DNA from: CAIQNR01 sp031972475
GTDB taxonomy: Bacteria > Babelota > Babeliae > Babelales > CAIQNR01
Direction: 5' to 3'
Length of the DNA stretch: 64,000 nt
Assembly: GCA_031972475.1 (NCBI GenBank)
Contig: DALYEP010000001.1
Coordinates: forward strand, 372,001 to 436,000
Part shown: in pieces, positions 1 to 8,537 of the stretch
How positions within the stretch are numbered: position 1 is the first letter of the stretch
How the letters are laid out: every line of letters starts with the position of its first letter
Made by a program: the position numbers and the translations under genes
Notes under the pieces: generated by a model
Told to the model about the DNA's origin: nothing
What the model saw: the letters and a program-made list of their open reading frames with translations, nothing else
Databases searched by the model: none

Positions 1-2
1 CA

Positions 3-479
3 ACAGGATCCTGTCGTGTTGATTATACTTTAGTTGTTCCTAAACGTTGCTCTATTGACATACAAACAGAAAAAGGAAATATCTCTATTAATGGAGTTAC
101 AGAACCCGTTATTGCAAAAGCATATAAAGGATCAATTAAAATTAACGGAGCACGATCAATCAAAGCAGAAACAAAATTTGGCAATATAGATATAGAAACC
201 AATGATCTTAAAAAAACAGATAATATCCTTGCATTTAGCACAAAAGGAAATGTAAATATACGCATTCCAGAAAATACTAATGCTACCCTTTATGCAAAAA
301 CATCTCGCGGTAAAGTAACAACGGAGCAAAAAGTACTTTTAAAAAATGTATCAACAGAAATTTGTAACACAGCACTTGCACAATTAAGAAAAGATATTCA
401 AGGAACGTTGGGAAATTCTGAAGGTTGCGAACTTAGATTATTAACAAATTCTGGAAACGTGAAAGTATTACGAGCATGA
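3..479 (+). CDS. DUF4097-like beta-repeat surface protein, C-terminal part (partial)
   Basis: The reading frame enters from the left edge and ends at TGA 477-479, giving 158 visible residues with no start in the window. The protein shows repeating short beta-strand units of the type G-N-I-x-I and G-x-V-x-I, for example TEKGNISING, TKFGNIDIE and TKGNVNIRIP. This is the pattern of the DUF4097 putative adhesin family, whose members form a right-handed beta structure at the cell surface or in the periplasm. The stop overlaps the ATG of the next gene (ATGA at 476-479), so the two are probably translationally coupled. The family assignment rests on repeat pattern alone, and the missing N-terminus would carry any signal peptide. 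Confidence 0.7.
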   Translation, partial: TGSCRVDYTLVVPKRCSIDIQTEKGNISINGVTEPVIAKAYKGSIKINGARSIKAETKFGNIDIETNDLKKTDNILAFSTKGNVNIRIPENTNATLYAKTSRGKVTTEQKVLLKNVSTEICNTALAQLRKDIQGTLGNSEGCELRLLTNSGNVKVLRA

Positions 480-667
480 TATCAAAAAAAATAGCCTATC
501 TTTTAAAAATATCACTAATAGTTATAGCATCAATCGGAATAAGCATTGGAACAATGTATATTATTAGTAAAATAGCATGCAGAAAAAAAACAGAATCTAA
601 TTGCACATCACATTGCTGCTCACATGAACATAAGCATAATGAACATAAAAAATGTCATACCCATTAA
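476..667 (+). CDS. Small single-pass membrane protein with Cys/His-rich tail
   Basis: A 63-residue protein with one hydrophobic segment (about residues 8-34). It is followed by a short tail holding five Cys and seven His, including CTSHCCSHEHKH and ending KKCHTH. Such a tail would be expected to bind Zn, Cu or Ni, but I do not recognise a family. The start codon overlaps the stop of the upstream DUF4097-like gene (ATGA) and there is no clear Shine-Dalgarno, which suggests translational coupling. A strong hairpin at 687-719 follows, so the pair looks like the end of an operon. Its function (metal buffering, sensing or a partner of the upstream protein) is unknown. Confidence 0.6.
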   Translation: MISKKIAYLLKISLIVIASIGISIGTMYIISKIACRKKTESNCTSHCCSHEHKHNEHKKCHTH

Positions 668-686
668 TAAAAATAAATGATTAATA

Positions 687-719
687 AAATAAGGCACTTT
701 TTTAAAAAGTGCCTTATTT
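687..719. terminator. Bidirectional Rho-independent terminator
   Basis: A perfect inverted repeat with arms 687-702 and 704-719 (core AAGGCACTTTTT / AAAAAGTGCCTT), with A/T tracts on both sides. It lies between the plus-strand small membrane protein and the minus-strand tRNA-Ala, so it can terminate both. Confidence 0.75.
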
Positions 720-722
720 ATT

Positions 723-795
723 TGGAGCTAAGCGGGCTCGAACCGCTGACCTCACGAATGCCATCCGTGCGCTCTACCAACTGAGCTATAACCCC
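723..795 (-). tRNA. tRNA-Ala (GGC)
   Basis: The reverse strand folds as a cloverleaf: acceptor GGGGTTA/TAGCTCC, D-stem GCTC/GAGC, anticodon loop ATGGCAT (anticodon GGC, alanine) and a TTCGAGC T-loop. The 3' CCA is not encoded, unlike the other three tRNAs in the window, so it must be added by a CCA-adding enzyme. Confidence 0.95.
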
Positions 796-830
796 AAAAG
801 CTAATTAATCTTTTAATCTTTTTTATCTCA

Positions 831-858
831 TTGTCTATTGAAAAAAAATAAGTATAGT
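831..858 (+). promoter_or_regulatory. Candidate sigma70-type promoter for the dsbD-like gene
   Basis: TTGTCT (831-836), a 16-base spacer and TATAGT (853-858), about 58 bases before the ATG at 916. It is placed by eye in AT-rich DNA, so specificity is limited. Confidence 0.35.
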
Positions 859-915
859 AAGTGTAAATAATCGTAGAAAAAATGCAAACGATCCACTAAT
901 GATAAAGGAATTCAT

Positions 916-2694
916 ATGAAAAAATTATTATTATTTTCTTTTTTACTACTTTCTCATTACAAGCTTCTATCTTTTAAAATAGAAAAATCATCCGAACAAA
1001 AAAATGACAATTCTCTTACTATAACTATTCCTGTTTCATTAGAGCCGCAAGAACTTATTAACAACGAACATATTATTCTTTCTATTGATGAACCAGAATG
1101 TAACTTAAAAAATTGGTCTATTGATAAAAAACCTATTCTTTCTTTTAATCAAACACTTCAAGAAAATATATATGCATACAATCAATCATTTGTTATTAAT
1201 GCTTTTATAGAAAAAAATAACACACCTTTTGAAATTAATGGAAATCTTCACTTAACAATCGCATCTTCTAAAGATCCTGAACCAGAAGAAATATTAATTC
1301 CTTTTACATTTTCAGAATCAATACATCAATCATCAGAAGAAATGAATTCAGAAATACAAAAATCTACAAACTCTACATACGCAACAGAATCAATATCTAA
1401 CTCATCTTCTTTTTTTACAAAAATAACAAAATTTTCATACAAAGAATCTATTAAAAAAATACTTATAGAAACAAACTCTCTGAGCTTGCAAATCTTGCTT
1501 GCCTTTATTCTTGGTCTTTTATTAAGTTTAACTCCTTGTATTTACCCTATGATTCCTATAACACTAGGAGTCTTACAATCACAAACACATACATCATTAA
1601 TGCATAATTTTTTTATCGCATTTTCTTACACTATTGGTCTTGCAACAACATTTTCTCTCATGGGACTTCTTGCTGCAAGTTCCGGACAAGCATTTGGCTA
1701 CCTTATGACAAACCCTATTTTTGTAATTTTTATTGTTATCTTTTTATGCTATTTTGCATTTTCACTTTTTGGATTTTACAATTTATATATCCCACGTTTT
1801 ATGCAAAATAAAAGCTCAGTTTCGAATTCGGGATCTGCTTTATCTGCATTCTTTTTTGGAATGGCAAGTGGATCTGTTGCATCTCCTTGCGTATCTCCAG
1901 GACTTGCTCTTATTTTAACAATCGTAGCTGCACTTGGTAATAAGTTTTTAGGTTTTTTACTTTTATTTGCTTTTGGTTTTGGTATTAGCACACCACTTTT
2001 AATTATCGGAACATTTTCTCGATCAATGACTCTTTTACCAAAAGCAGGCATGTGGATGCTGGAAATTCAAAAAATATTTGGATTTATGCTTCTTGCTATG
2101 GCTCTTTATTATTTAAATAATATTTTACCATTTTATATAGTAATGGCATTAACTACACTTCTGTTTTTTTATATAGGAGTTCATTACTTTTATTTTATAA
2201 AAAATGAAGATACTTTTGGATGGAAAATTGTTAAAAACCTCATAGGATTTGCAGCAATAATAACTGCTGTTATGACAGGAATTCAAACAGCCCAAGCATG
2301 GTATCACCCACAAGAAATTGTATCTTTTGACTCAACATGGTTTACCGATTATGAACAGGCGCTTACAGAAGCTCGAGAGTCTAAGAAACTTTTATTTATA
2401 GACACATGGACTCCTTATTGCTCAATTTGCAAAGGTATCACTAATAAAATTCTTAAAAGTAACGTTGTCTCAGATGTCTTAAAAAAACACTATGTTATAC
2501 TTTCTGTTGATGCTTCAGACGCATTTATAGAACCATATGCAACTATAAAAAAAGAATTTGGAGTTTCTGGAGTTCCTTATCTAATAATTATAAATCCAAC
2601 AACAAAAAAAGAGATTGCTCACTGGCAAAGTGAAATGTATGACATGAGCATAGAAGATGTAGCAAAAACATTTACCAATCTTGCAAATCAATAA
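916..2694 (+). CDS. dsbD: DsbD-like thiol:disulfide interchange protein
   Basis: 592 residues with the DsbD layout. A signal peptide (1-20) is followed by an Ig-like periplasmic domain (about 27-140), a multi-span membrane domain (about 190-465) and a C-terminal thioredoxin domain. The membrane redox cysteines sit in LTPCIYP (C208) and ASPCVSPG (C325). The thioredoxin site is WTPYCSICK (C502, C505), with a cis-Pro segment SGVPY. DsbD carries electrons from cytoplasmic thioredoxin to periplasmic oxidoreductases. The N-terminal domain has a single Cys (C62) instead of the usual reactive pair, so the last relay step must differ from E. coli. It is preceded by an AAAGGA ribosome site and followed by a terminator. 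No dsbA/C/E partner is in the window. Confidence 0.9.
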   Translation: MKKLLLFSFLLLSHYKLLSFKIEKSSEQKNDNSLTITIPVSLEPQELINNEHIILSIDEPECNLKNWSIDKKPILSFNQTLQENIYAYNQSFVINAFIEKNNTPFEINGNLHLTIASSKDPEPEEILIPFTFSESIHQSSEEMNSEIQKSTNSTYATESISNSSSFFTKITKFSYKESIKKILIETNSLSLQILLAFILGLLLSLTPCIYPMIPITLGVLQSQTHTSLMHNFFIAFSYTIGLATTFSLMGLLAASSGQAFGYLMTNPIFVIFIVIFLCYFAFSLFGFYNLYIPRFMQNKSSVSNSGSALSAFFFGMASGSVASPCVSPGLALILTIVAALGNKFLGFLLLFAFGFGISTPLLIIGTFSRSMTLLPKAGMWMLEIQKIFGFMLLAMALYYLNNILPFYIVMALTTLLFFYIGVHYFYFIKNEDTFGWKIVKNLIGFAAIITAVMTGIQTAQAWYHPQEIVSFDSTWFTDYEQALTEARESKKLLFIDTWTPYCSICKGITNKILKSNVVSDVLKKHYVILSVDASDAFIEPYATIKKEFGVSGVPYLIIINPTTKKEIAHWQSEMYDMSIEDVAKTFTNLANQ

Positions 2695-2712
2695 AATCTA
2701 AAGATCAAATAT

Positions 2713-2746
2713 AAAAAAAAAGGGCTTTTTAAAGGCCCTTTTTTTA
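2713..2746. terminator. Bidirectional terminator between dsbD and nhaC
   Basis: An A-tract, GGGC (2722-2725), a nine-base loop, GCCC (2735-2738) and a T-tract form an A/T-flanked hairpin. It lies between the convergent dsbD-like and antiporter genes and can serve both strands. Confidence 0.7.
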
Positions 2747-2772
2747 TTAAAAATCTTTAAATTGTTAATTTT

Positions 2773-4056
2773 TTATAAAAATAATTTTTTTTGAGTTGCA
2801 ATATAAATAACAGCAACAAAAAAAAGAATATAACAATAATATATCTCAGAAATAATACTTAAAGGAGAAACCCCTCCAATAGAACTTGCAAGAAGTACTT
2901 GTGCTCCATAAGGAATAAGACCTTGAATTACACAAGAAAAAACATCTAACCAAGCAGCAGTATAATGACTTGGAATGTCATGACGATTGGCAATATCTTT
3001 TGCAATTTTTCCACTAAAAATAATTGCTATTGTATTATTTGCCATAAAAAGATCACATAACCCAACAAGCGCTCCTATCACATACTGACCCGCTCGTTTG
3101 CTTTTAAAAGATCCAATAGAACGCTCAATTAACTGTGCTATCAAAATAAGAGCGCTTGATGAAAGACCAGACAGTCCTCCAATTAAAAGAGAAAGTAATG
3201 CAATCTCATGCATACTCTTACAACCAACATCAATATCCTTACCAAATTCTAATAAAGAATAAGAATGATCAATATAACCCACAACCCATGCAACCAATAA
3301 AGCTAAAAACAAAACTACAAAAGGATTAATCCCTAAAAATGCAAGTACTATAAGAAATATGTAAGGGAAAATTAATAATGCAGACACTGAATGATGCTCT
3401 ACAATACCACCATCACGAGAAACAATGAACAAGATGCCAATAGTAACCAAAGCTGCAATAACAGCAACAATTGCATTTATCTTAAACTTCTTCTTCATAT
3501 CAGCGCCTTGAGAAAGCACTGCTGCAATAGTAGTATCAGAAATCATAGAAAGACTATCTCCAAACATAGAACCTCCAACTACTGTTGCCATTGCAAGAGT
3601 CATAGAAAATGCCCCACTTTGAGCAAGACCTGCAGCAAGAGGTGCACACGTTGCAATAGTACCCATAGAAGTACCTATTGCTGTAGAAATAAGCGCGCAC
3701 GCTATAAAAATACCAATAATTAGAAATTGAGAAGGTATTGTGCTAATAGCTAAATGAACCAATGCATTAACACTTCCAATTGAAGCAGTTACTGTTCCAA
3801 AAGCACCTGCTAAAAAAAATAAAATACACATAGTAATAATATCAGGATGACGCATTCCATCAATAAAAGCCTTCATCCGATCAGCTACATTTCCCTTAAA
3901 AAAGAGCCATGCACAAAAAATTGCGGGAAAAATAGAAGCGATAGGTGAAACTTGATAAAAAGCCTTTTCTACTCCTAAGTATGAAAAATAAATACCTGAT
4001 CCTACATACGTTGAAACAAAAGTAATAATCGGCAAAAAACTAGTAAGTATACTCAT
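2773..4056 (-). CDS. NhaC-family Na+/H+ (or malate-lactate type) antiporter
   Basis: A 427-residue integral membrane protein with about 11-12 hydrophobic segments. Features typical of the NhaC/antiporter superfamily are visible: the stretches SMGTIATCAPLAAGLA and GGSMFGDSLSMISDTTIAA (a polar G-D-S-x-S-x-x-S-D-T membrane motif), and a C-terminal GLIPYGAQ. It probably exchanges Na+ for H+, or a small organic anion, across the inner membrane. Family members about this size also include amino-acid/malate-lactate antiporters, so the substrate is open. The AAGGA before the ATG supports the start. It is monocistronic, convergent with dsbD across a shared terminator. Confidence 0.82.
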   Translation of the reverse strand: MSILTSFLPIITFVSTYVGSGIYFSYLGVEKAFYQVSPIASIFPAIFCAWLFFKGNVADRMKAFIDGMRHPDIITMCILFFLAGAFGTVTASIGSVNALVHLAISTIPSQFLIIGIFIACALISTAIGTSMGTIATCAPLAAGLAQSGAFSMTLAMATVVGGSMFGDSLSMISDTTIAAVLSQGADMKKKFKINAIVAVIAALVTIGILFIVSRDGGIVEHHSVSALLIFPYIFLIVLAFLGINPFVVLFLALLVAWVVGYIDHSYSLLEFGKDIDVGCKSMHEIALLSLLIGGLSGLSSSALILIAQLIERSIGSFKSKRAGQYVIGALVGLCDLFMANNTIAIIFSGKIAKDIANRHDIPSHYTAAWLDVFSCVIQGLIPYGAQVLLASSIGGVSPLSIISEIYYCYILFFVAVIYIATQKKLFL

Positions 4057-4246
4057 ACTATTTCCTTATAAAATTTTATAAATTAAGCAATTCTATAGTA
4101 CCACAAAAAAGAAACATTTTATTTTAAAAATATTTAAATAAAGCTCTGTTTTTTTATTTTTTAATTGCATTTTAGAAGTAATTATATAAATTACTATTAA
4201 TAGAAAAATATTTATATAAAAAAACTTTTAAAACAAAAAGACATTT

Positions 4247-4774
4247 ATGGATAAAAAAATATTATTATTTTTTTTTATCTTTTCACAAAATGAATGCTCT
4301 CCTCAAACGCATTTATCTGAAAAAGACAATCGAAATTTTTTAATCTCGTGGCACACAAAAGATATTGAGTTAATACAGCTAAATGCAGCTCTTTATCTTC
4401 ATTTAGCAGATGTATGTGATGATGAAAAAATATATTCTATGGGCCATCATATTTATTATGCTTTATATAATTTTAAATTAATGAAAAAACATATATCTTC
4501 TAAATCATTTTTAACATATTATCTTTATTTTAAATTTCATAAAAACCAAATTTTATTTTTATATGATAATATAGATACAGAAATACGTGCAACACATCTT
4601 GAAGATGGGAATAATCAAAAAAATTCAATATTAGAATATAAAAATATAAAAGAAGAAGAATTTAAAAAATTATCAATACATACAGATTTAACATTAGATT
4701 TTTTAAAACAATTTCAATTACCATATTACCAAACAAATTTTAGTTCTCTTGTACCTTCAATTATTAATACTTAA
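4247..4774 (+). CDS. Orphan exported protein, unknown function
   Basis: A 175-residue protein of no family I recognise. A short hydrophobic N-terminus (KKILLFFFIFSQNECS) resembles a signal peptide or a lipoprotein leader with a poor lipobox before C17. The rest is rich in Tyr, Phe, Lys, His and Asn and is probably helical. The gene is very AT-rich and has no obvious Shine-Dalgarno. It stands alone between nhaC (divergent) and der (convergent). The region just downstream (4781-4893) may contain decayed coding sequence. Confidence 0.55.
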   Translation: MDKKILLFFFIFSQNECSPQTHLSEKDNRNFLISWHTKDIELIQLNAALYLHLADVCDDEKIYSMGHHIYYALYNFKLMKKHISSKSFLTYYLYFKFHKNQILFLYDNIDTEIRATHLEDGNNQKNSILEYKNIKEEEFKKLSIHTDLTLDFLKQFQLPYYQTNFSSLVPSIINT

Positions 4775-4806
4775 TCATAAATGCTTCAAAAAGCTCTTAA
4801 AAAGAT

Positions 4807-4893
4807 ATGTCAGAAATCCATCCACGCCGATATGATACAGATTATGGTACAAAAAAAACTAAAGAAATATTAACAAGTGTTTCTAAAGAATGA
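4807..4893 (+). pseudogene. Possible short coding remnant
   Basis: A 28-codon reading frame starting at ATG 4807 (MSEIHPRRYDTDYGTKKT...) stops at TGA 4891. The same frame then continues open for about 20 more codons (IAAFNAQLIPNKAS...) up to the terminator. This could be a small gene or the decayed end of a longer one. There is no family match and the evidence is weak. Confidence 0.2.
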
Positions 4894-4926
4894 ATTGCAG
4901 CTTTTAATGCTCAATTAATACCTAAT

Positions 4927-4950
4927 AAAGCCTCTTATTACAGAGGCTTT
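4927..4950. terminator. Rho-independent terminator
   Basis: Nine-base-pair perfect hairpin AAAGCCTCT / AGAGGCTTT with a six-base loop, then TATTATTAT. It is placed to terminate the plus-strand orphan at 4247 and, on the other strand, the der end of the dnaX-der unit. Confidence 0.6.
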
Positions 4951-4990
4951 ATTATTATCTAAATCCAAGTACTATTATTAATTCATACAA

Positions 4991-6316
4991 TTAATCAAAA
5001 AACATTCTACGTAAATTAAACTTAACAGGAACACTTTTGAGGTTATAATCCTTACGCAAAAGATTTTCAAAAAAGTTTTGCTGACTACTTTCAAACCAAT
5101 CTGGCTCATTAACATTTAAACGGATTAAAAGCGGTTTAATACCAACTTGCTTTGCTGAAAACATTTTAAGTCTATGTTTATTATGATAAAGCGGAGTTCT
5201 TTCAAGACCATCCTTAAAAATCATTGTTAAATAAGCTGCTGAAAAATTATGTGTATAACGTTCCCAAACTTCCTTAACAAGGGGTAAAATTTTTCCAATG
5301 TTATAACCAGTTGTACAAGAAACAGTAAGTACCTCTATTTTTCGTAGTAAATGTTCATACTCTTCAGTATCGTATTTCCACTGCTCTTGAATGTCTTCAT
5401 TAACTAAATCATGCTTATTGCGAATAATAATAAGCGCTTTACCTTGTTCAAAAACATATGATGCTAGTTTAAGTTCTTGATGAGCAAGTTGCGCTTCATG
5501 TGCATCAATTAACAATAAAACAATATCTGCATCTCTAACTGCACCAAAAGATGTTCTAACCATCATCTCTTCTATTGTTTCATCAACAGATCTTTGACGA
5601 CGAATACCTGCGGTATCAACAACTTCTATTGTTTCTTTATAAAAATGCATACGATCACGAATAGCTTCTCTGGTTGTTCCAGCAATATCAGAAACCAATG
5701 ATCTATCTTTTTGAAGAAGGGCATTCATTAAAGATGACTTCCCAACATTTGGTTTACCAAGAAGCACAACTTTATATCCTGGCTCTTCATCTGGAACATC
5801 TTCCTGAGGCGGAAGATTTGCTAAAATACCTTCACAAATATCTGCTATCCCAGTACCATGCTGTGCAGAAATCAAGATAGTATTTTCATAGCCAAAACCA
5901 AGAGCTATAAACTCACTTTCATTTTCTTGAGCAGCGTGACTATCACCTTTATTAATAAGCAATAATGTTGGTTTTTTAAGTTTATGTACAAATCTAGCAA
6001 GAGTTTGATCCTCTGACGTTACTCCAGCTGCTCCATCAACAACAAAAAGAACCACATCAGATGACTCCAAAACTTGAACAGCCCGTTCACGAATTGCTTC
6101 TGTTAAGAAATCGAGACCCTTTTTAAAATCTATACCACCAGTATCTATCAACTCAAAAGACCTGTCTTTCCAGCTAACGGTATCAGAAATAAAATCTCTT
6201 GTAACACCCATATAATCAAGCGTCATACTTTTAACTGAAGTAGATAAACGATTAAAAAGCGTCGATTTCCCTACATTTGTTCTTCCAATAATCACAACTT
6301 TATTTAACTTTTTCAT
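4991..6316 (-). CDS. der: Ribosome-biogenesis GTPase Der (EngA)
   Basis: 441 residues from the chosen ATG. Two tandem GTPase domains are followed by a KH-like domain, the hallmark of Der, which assists maturation of the 50S subunit. G1 motifs are GRTNVGKST and GKPNVGKSS, the G3 motifs are DTGG and DTAG, and the G4 motifs are NKGD and NKHD. A longer frame runs to 6397 but would overlap dnaX. The start at 6316 begins MKKLNKVVIIG, fits the family and has AGGA upstream. It lies 11 bases after the dnaX stop, so both are likely in one operon. Confidence 0.96.
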   Translation of the reverse strand: MKKLNKVVIIGRTNVGKSTLFNRLSTSVKSMTLDYMGVTRDFISDTVSWKDRSFELIDTGGIDFKKGLDFLTEAIRERAVQVLESSDVVLFVVDGAAGVTSEDQTLARFVHKLKKPTLLLINKGDSHAAQENESEFIALGFGYENTILISAQHGTGIADICEGILANLPPQEDVPDEEPGYKVVLLGKPNVGKSSLMNALLQKDRSLVSDIAGTTREAIRDRMHFYKETIEVVDTAGIRRQRSVDETIEEMMVRTSFGAVRDADIVLLLIDAHEAQLAHQELKLASYVFEQGKALIIIRNKHDLVNEDIQEQWKYDTEEYEHLLRKIEVLTVSCTTGYNIGKILPLVKEVWERYTHNFSAAYLTMIFKDGLERTPLYHNKHRLKMFSAKQVGIKPLLIRLNVNEPDWFESSQQNFFENLLRKDYNLKSVPVKFNLRRMFFD

Positions 6317-6327
6317 AACAATCCTGC

Positions 6328-8052
6328 TTATATTTTTTCTTCTACTTCTATAATTGTGCCGCCAAATGTATCTAGTAACATATTTGCAGTTTTCCAAGCT
6401 TCTTTATCAGAAACATCAACAACTTTTTCACGGCTTTTTACAAATTCCTGTTTTGTTTTTACTACAGAAACTTCCGCACTACTCTTTTTTTCATGACTTT
6501 CTTTAAGAGTATTTTCTACTTTTTCATCAATATTAATCCCAGATTCATTTATTAATTTAAAATCCTCAAACAAAGCTAAACATTCTGTTTTTTCATTAAA
6601 TATTTTTTGCAAAAGGGGCTGCCATATTAATTTTGTTTCTTGTAACCACTCTCCATAAAACTTAGTCGCCAAAGGAAATACCACCGTTACAATATCAGAA
6701 TTTTTATCATAATTTTTAAAATACCCTTGTTTAAAAATTGATTTCAAAAGAGGATCGCTCAATGTTTCTATTTTTTCGATAAATAATGACCAATTAGAAG
6801 AAACCTCAGAATTTTGCATTTCTATTTTTTTTGGAATTTCTTGTTCAAAAACAGGCACTTCTGATACAGAAAATTCTATTTTTTTATGAACTAAATCTTT
6901 ATTTTGAAAATTTTCTTTACTAGGGACATCAAAAAACTCATTGGCTTGGTAATTCTGACCCATCATAGTAAAAAACATCAAATGTAAAACCCCTTCTTGA
7001 GCAGTACTTTTCAATAAAACCATTTCATAGTCATATAAAATTTGCAAATATCGAACTAACTGATTACTTTCGCATACTTGAACTAATAATAAAATACGTT
7101 CCATATGATTATATTGAGCAGAAAGTTTAACATTGTTTTTTAAAGCCAATAAAGCCCTAATACATTCTTGTACTTTTTGCCAAACTAAAAATGGGGCATA
7201 TGATTCATTATGAATAGTATTTAAAATCTCCATACAACGCGGATTATTTTTTTGAAAAACTGCTTCAATCAAATCAATCAATAAACCTTCTGGCATATGC
7301 CCAAGAACTTTTAAAACAGTATCATTGGTAACTCGAGCAGAAGAAAAGCGAACTTGCTCAAGTAAATTAAGAGCGTCACGAGCAGATCCTTGAGTTTCTT
7401 GGACTATCGTTTTAAGCGCAGAAACTTCTACTTCGATATTTTCTGCGTTACAAACCTGTTGCAAATGATTTACTAATGAATCACTACTTATTGCAGTAAA
7501 AAATAACTGAAAGCAACGAGAACGTACTGTTTCTATAATTTTTTCTTGATCGGTAGTTGCAAGCATAAAAACAACTGAAGAAGGAGGTTCTTCTAATATT
7601 TTTAAAAAAGCATTAAAAGCAGCTTTGCTAAGCATATGCGCTTCATCTATTAAATAAACACGCTTAGAACCTATAACAGGCAACAATGAAGCCGCATCAA
7701 TAATTTGCCGAACATTATCTACACCTGTATGAGAAGCTGCATCAATTTCTATAAAATCAGGATGATTTCCTGATGCCATAGCTAAACAAGAAACACATGA
7801 CAAACAAGGAATCATATGATGCTTCGGATCTTTTTTAAAAGATTCAAGTTGTGAACAATTAAGAGCCGATGCAAAAATACGAGCTGTGGTTGTTTTTCCG
7901 CATCCTCTTTGTCCTGAAAAAAGATATACAGGAAAAATTTGTCCTACATAAAGACTATTTTGCAACATACGGACGGGCAACTCTTGTCCAACAATTTCAT
8001 TAAACTGTTTAGAGCGCCATTTTCGAGCTAAATTAAGAACTGCGGTAACCAT
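6328..8052 (-). CDS. dnaX: DNA polymerase III subunit gamma/tau
   Basis: A 574-residue clamp-loader ATPase. Visible features are the N-terminal LARKWRSKQFNEIVGQ block, Walker A GQRGCGKTTTARIFA, a Cys zinc module (C91? region CLSCVSCLA), Walker B LIDEAHMLS and sensor-1 ATTDQEK. The C-terminal third is Lys/Glu-rich and poorly conserved, as in tau. The product forms the motor of the clamp loader at the replication fork. The start at 8052 has AAAGG upstream. der follows 11 bases downstream. No obvious frameshift site was sought beyond inspection, so whether a short gamma form is made is unknown. Confidence 0.95.
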   Translation of the reverse strand: MVTAVLNLARKWRSKQFNEIVGQELPVRMLQNSLYVGQIFPVYLFSGQRGCGKTTTARIFASALNCSQLESFKKDPKHHMIPCLSCVSCLAMASGNHPDFIEIDAASHTGVDNVRQIIDAASLLPVIGSKRVYLIDEAHMLSKAAFNAFLKILEEPPSSVVFMLATTDQEKIIETVRSRCFQLFFTAISSDSLVNHLQQVCNAENIEVEVSALKTIVQETQGSARDALNLLEQVRFSSARVTNDTVLKVLGHMPEGLLIDLIEAVFQKNNPRCMEILNTIHNESYAPFLVWQKVQECIRALLALKNNVKLSAQYNHMERILLLVQVCESNQLVRYLQILYDYEMVLLKSTAQEGVLHLMFFTMMGQNYQANEFFDVPSKENFQNKDLVHKKIEFSVSEVPVFEQEIPKKIEMQNSEVSSNWSLFIEKIETLSDPLLKSIFKQGYFKNYDKNSDIVTVVFPLATKFYGEWLQETKLIWQPLLQKIFNEKTECLALFEDFKLINESGINIDEKVENTLKESHEKKSSAEVSVVKTKQEFVKSREKVVDVSDKEAWKTANMLLDTFGGTIIEVEEKI

Positions 8053-8095
8053 ATACCAGCCTTTTTATATACAAAAAATTAGATTATTTATAACT

Positions 8096-8124
8096 AGTAT
8101 ACGCGCAGGCACCAAATCAAGCAA
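8096..8124 (-). promoter_or_regulatory. Candidate promoter for dnaX-der
   Basis: On the minus strand, TTGCTT (8124-8119), a 17-base spacer and TATACT (8101-8096), ending 43 bases before the dnaX start. The -35 box overlaps the stop region of the upstream gene. Confidence 0.35.
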
Positions 8125-8494
8125 TTTCAGAACGGTTTTCACTATTCTGATCACTATTTTCCTTAGAATTTATTTTTTCTAGAGGCTTTTTTTTATTTAA
8201 AAAAAATTTATAAACCAAAATTCCGACTAACAAAGATCCTGCAAAAAGCTTATCTTGCAAAAGAACATTATGCTTTGAAAAAAACATATCTTTTGTATAA
8301 TTTGTATATTTTACGAGCTTATTTTTAGTATAATCATACATAGAAGAAGTTTGAACTTTATCTATATAAAGCCTTATTTTATTAAATAACAGTTCTTTTC
8401 TATTTACTTCTTTTTGATTATTTTTATTTTCACTTGCAAAAACAAAAGATTGTATACCTATCAGAAAAAGTCCGATTAAAATATTTTTTTTCAT
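8117..8494 (-). CDS. Exported/membrane-anchored unknown protein
   Basis: 125 residues from ATG 8494, chosen because it starts a clean signal peptide (MKKNILIGLFLIGIQSFVFAS, cleavage likely after FAS/ASE). A longer frame to 8545 would overlap the upstream gene by eight bases. The mature part is Lys/Asn-rich, then has a membrane span near LFAGSLLVGILVYKFFL and a short charged tail. It is therefore probably anchored with its middle part in the periplasm. It is paired with the exported protein at 8538-9209. No family recognised. Confidence 0.6.
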   Translation of the reverse strand: MKKNILIGLFLIGIQSFVFASENKNNQKEVNRKELLFNKIRLYIDKVQTSSMYDYTKNKLVKYTNYTKDMFFSKHNVLLQDKLFAGSLLVGILVYKFFLNKKKPLEKINSKENSDQNSENRSEIA

Positions 8495-8537
8495 GATTAT
8501 CTTCAACTTTATATTTAATTTTTTTAAAAAAACAAGC

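Noticed and set aside
3391..3723. A 110-codon plus-strand frame within nhaC
   Set aside because: It is a low-complexity Asn/Cys/His/Ser frame antisense to transmembrane codons; typical of shadow frames.
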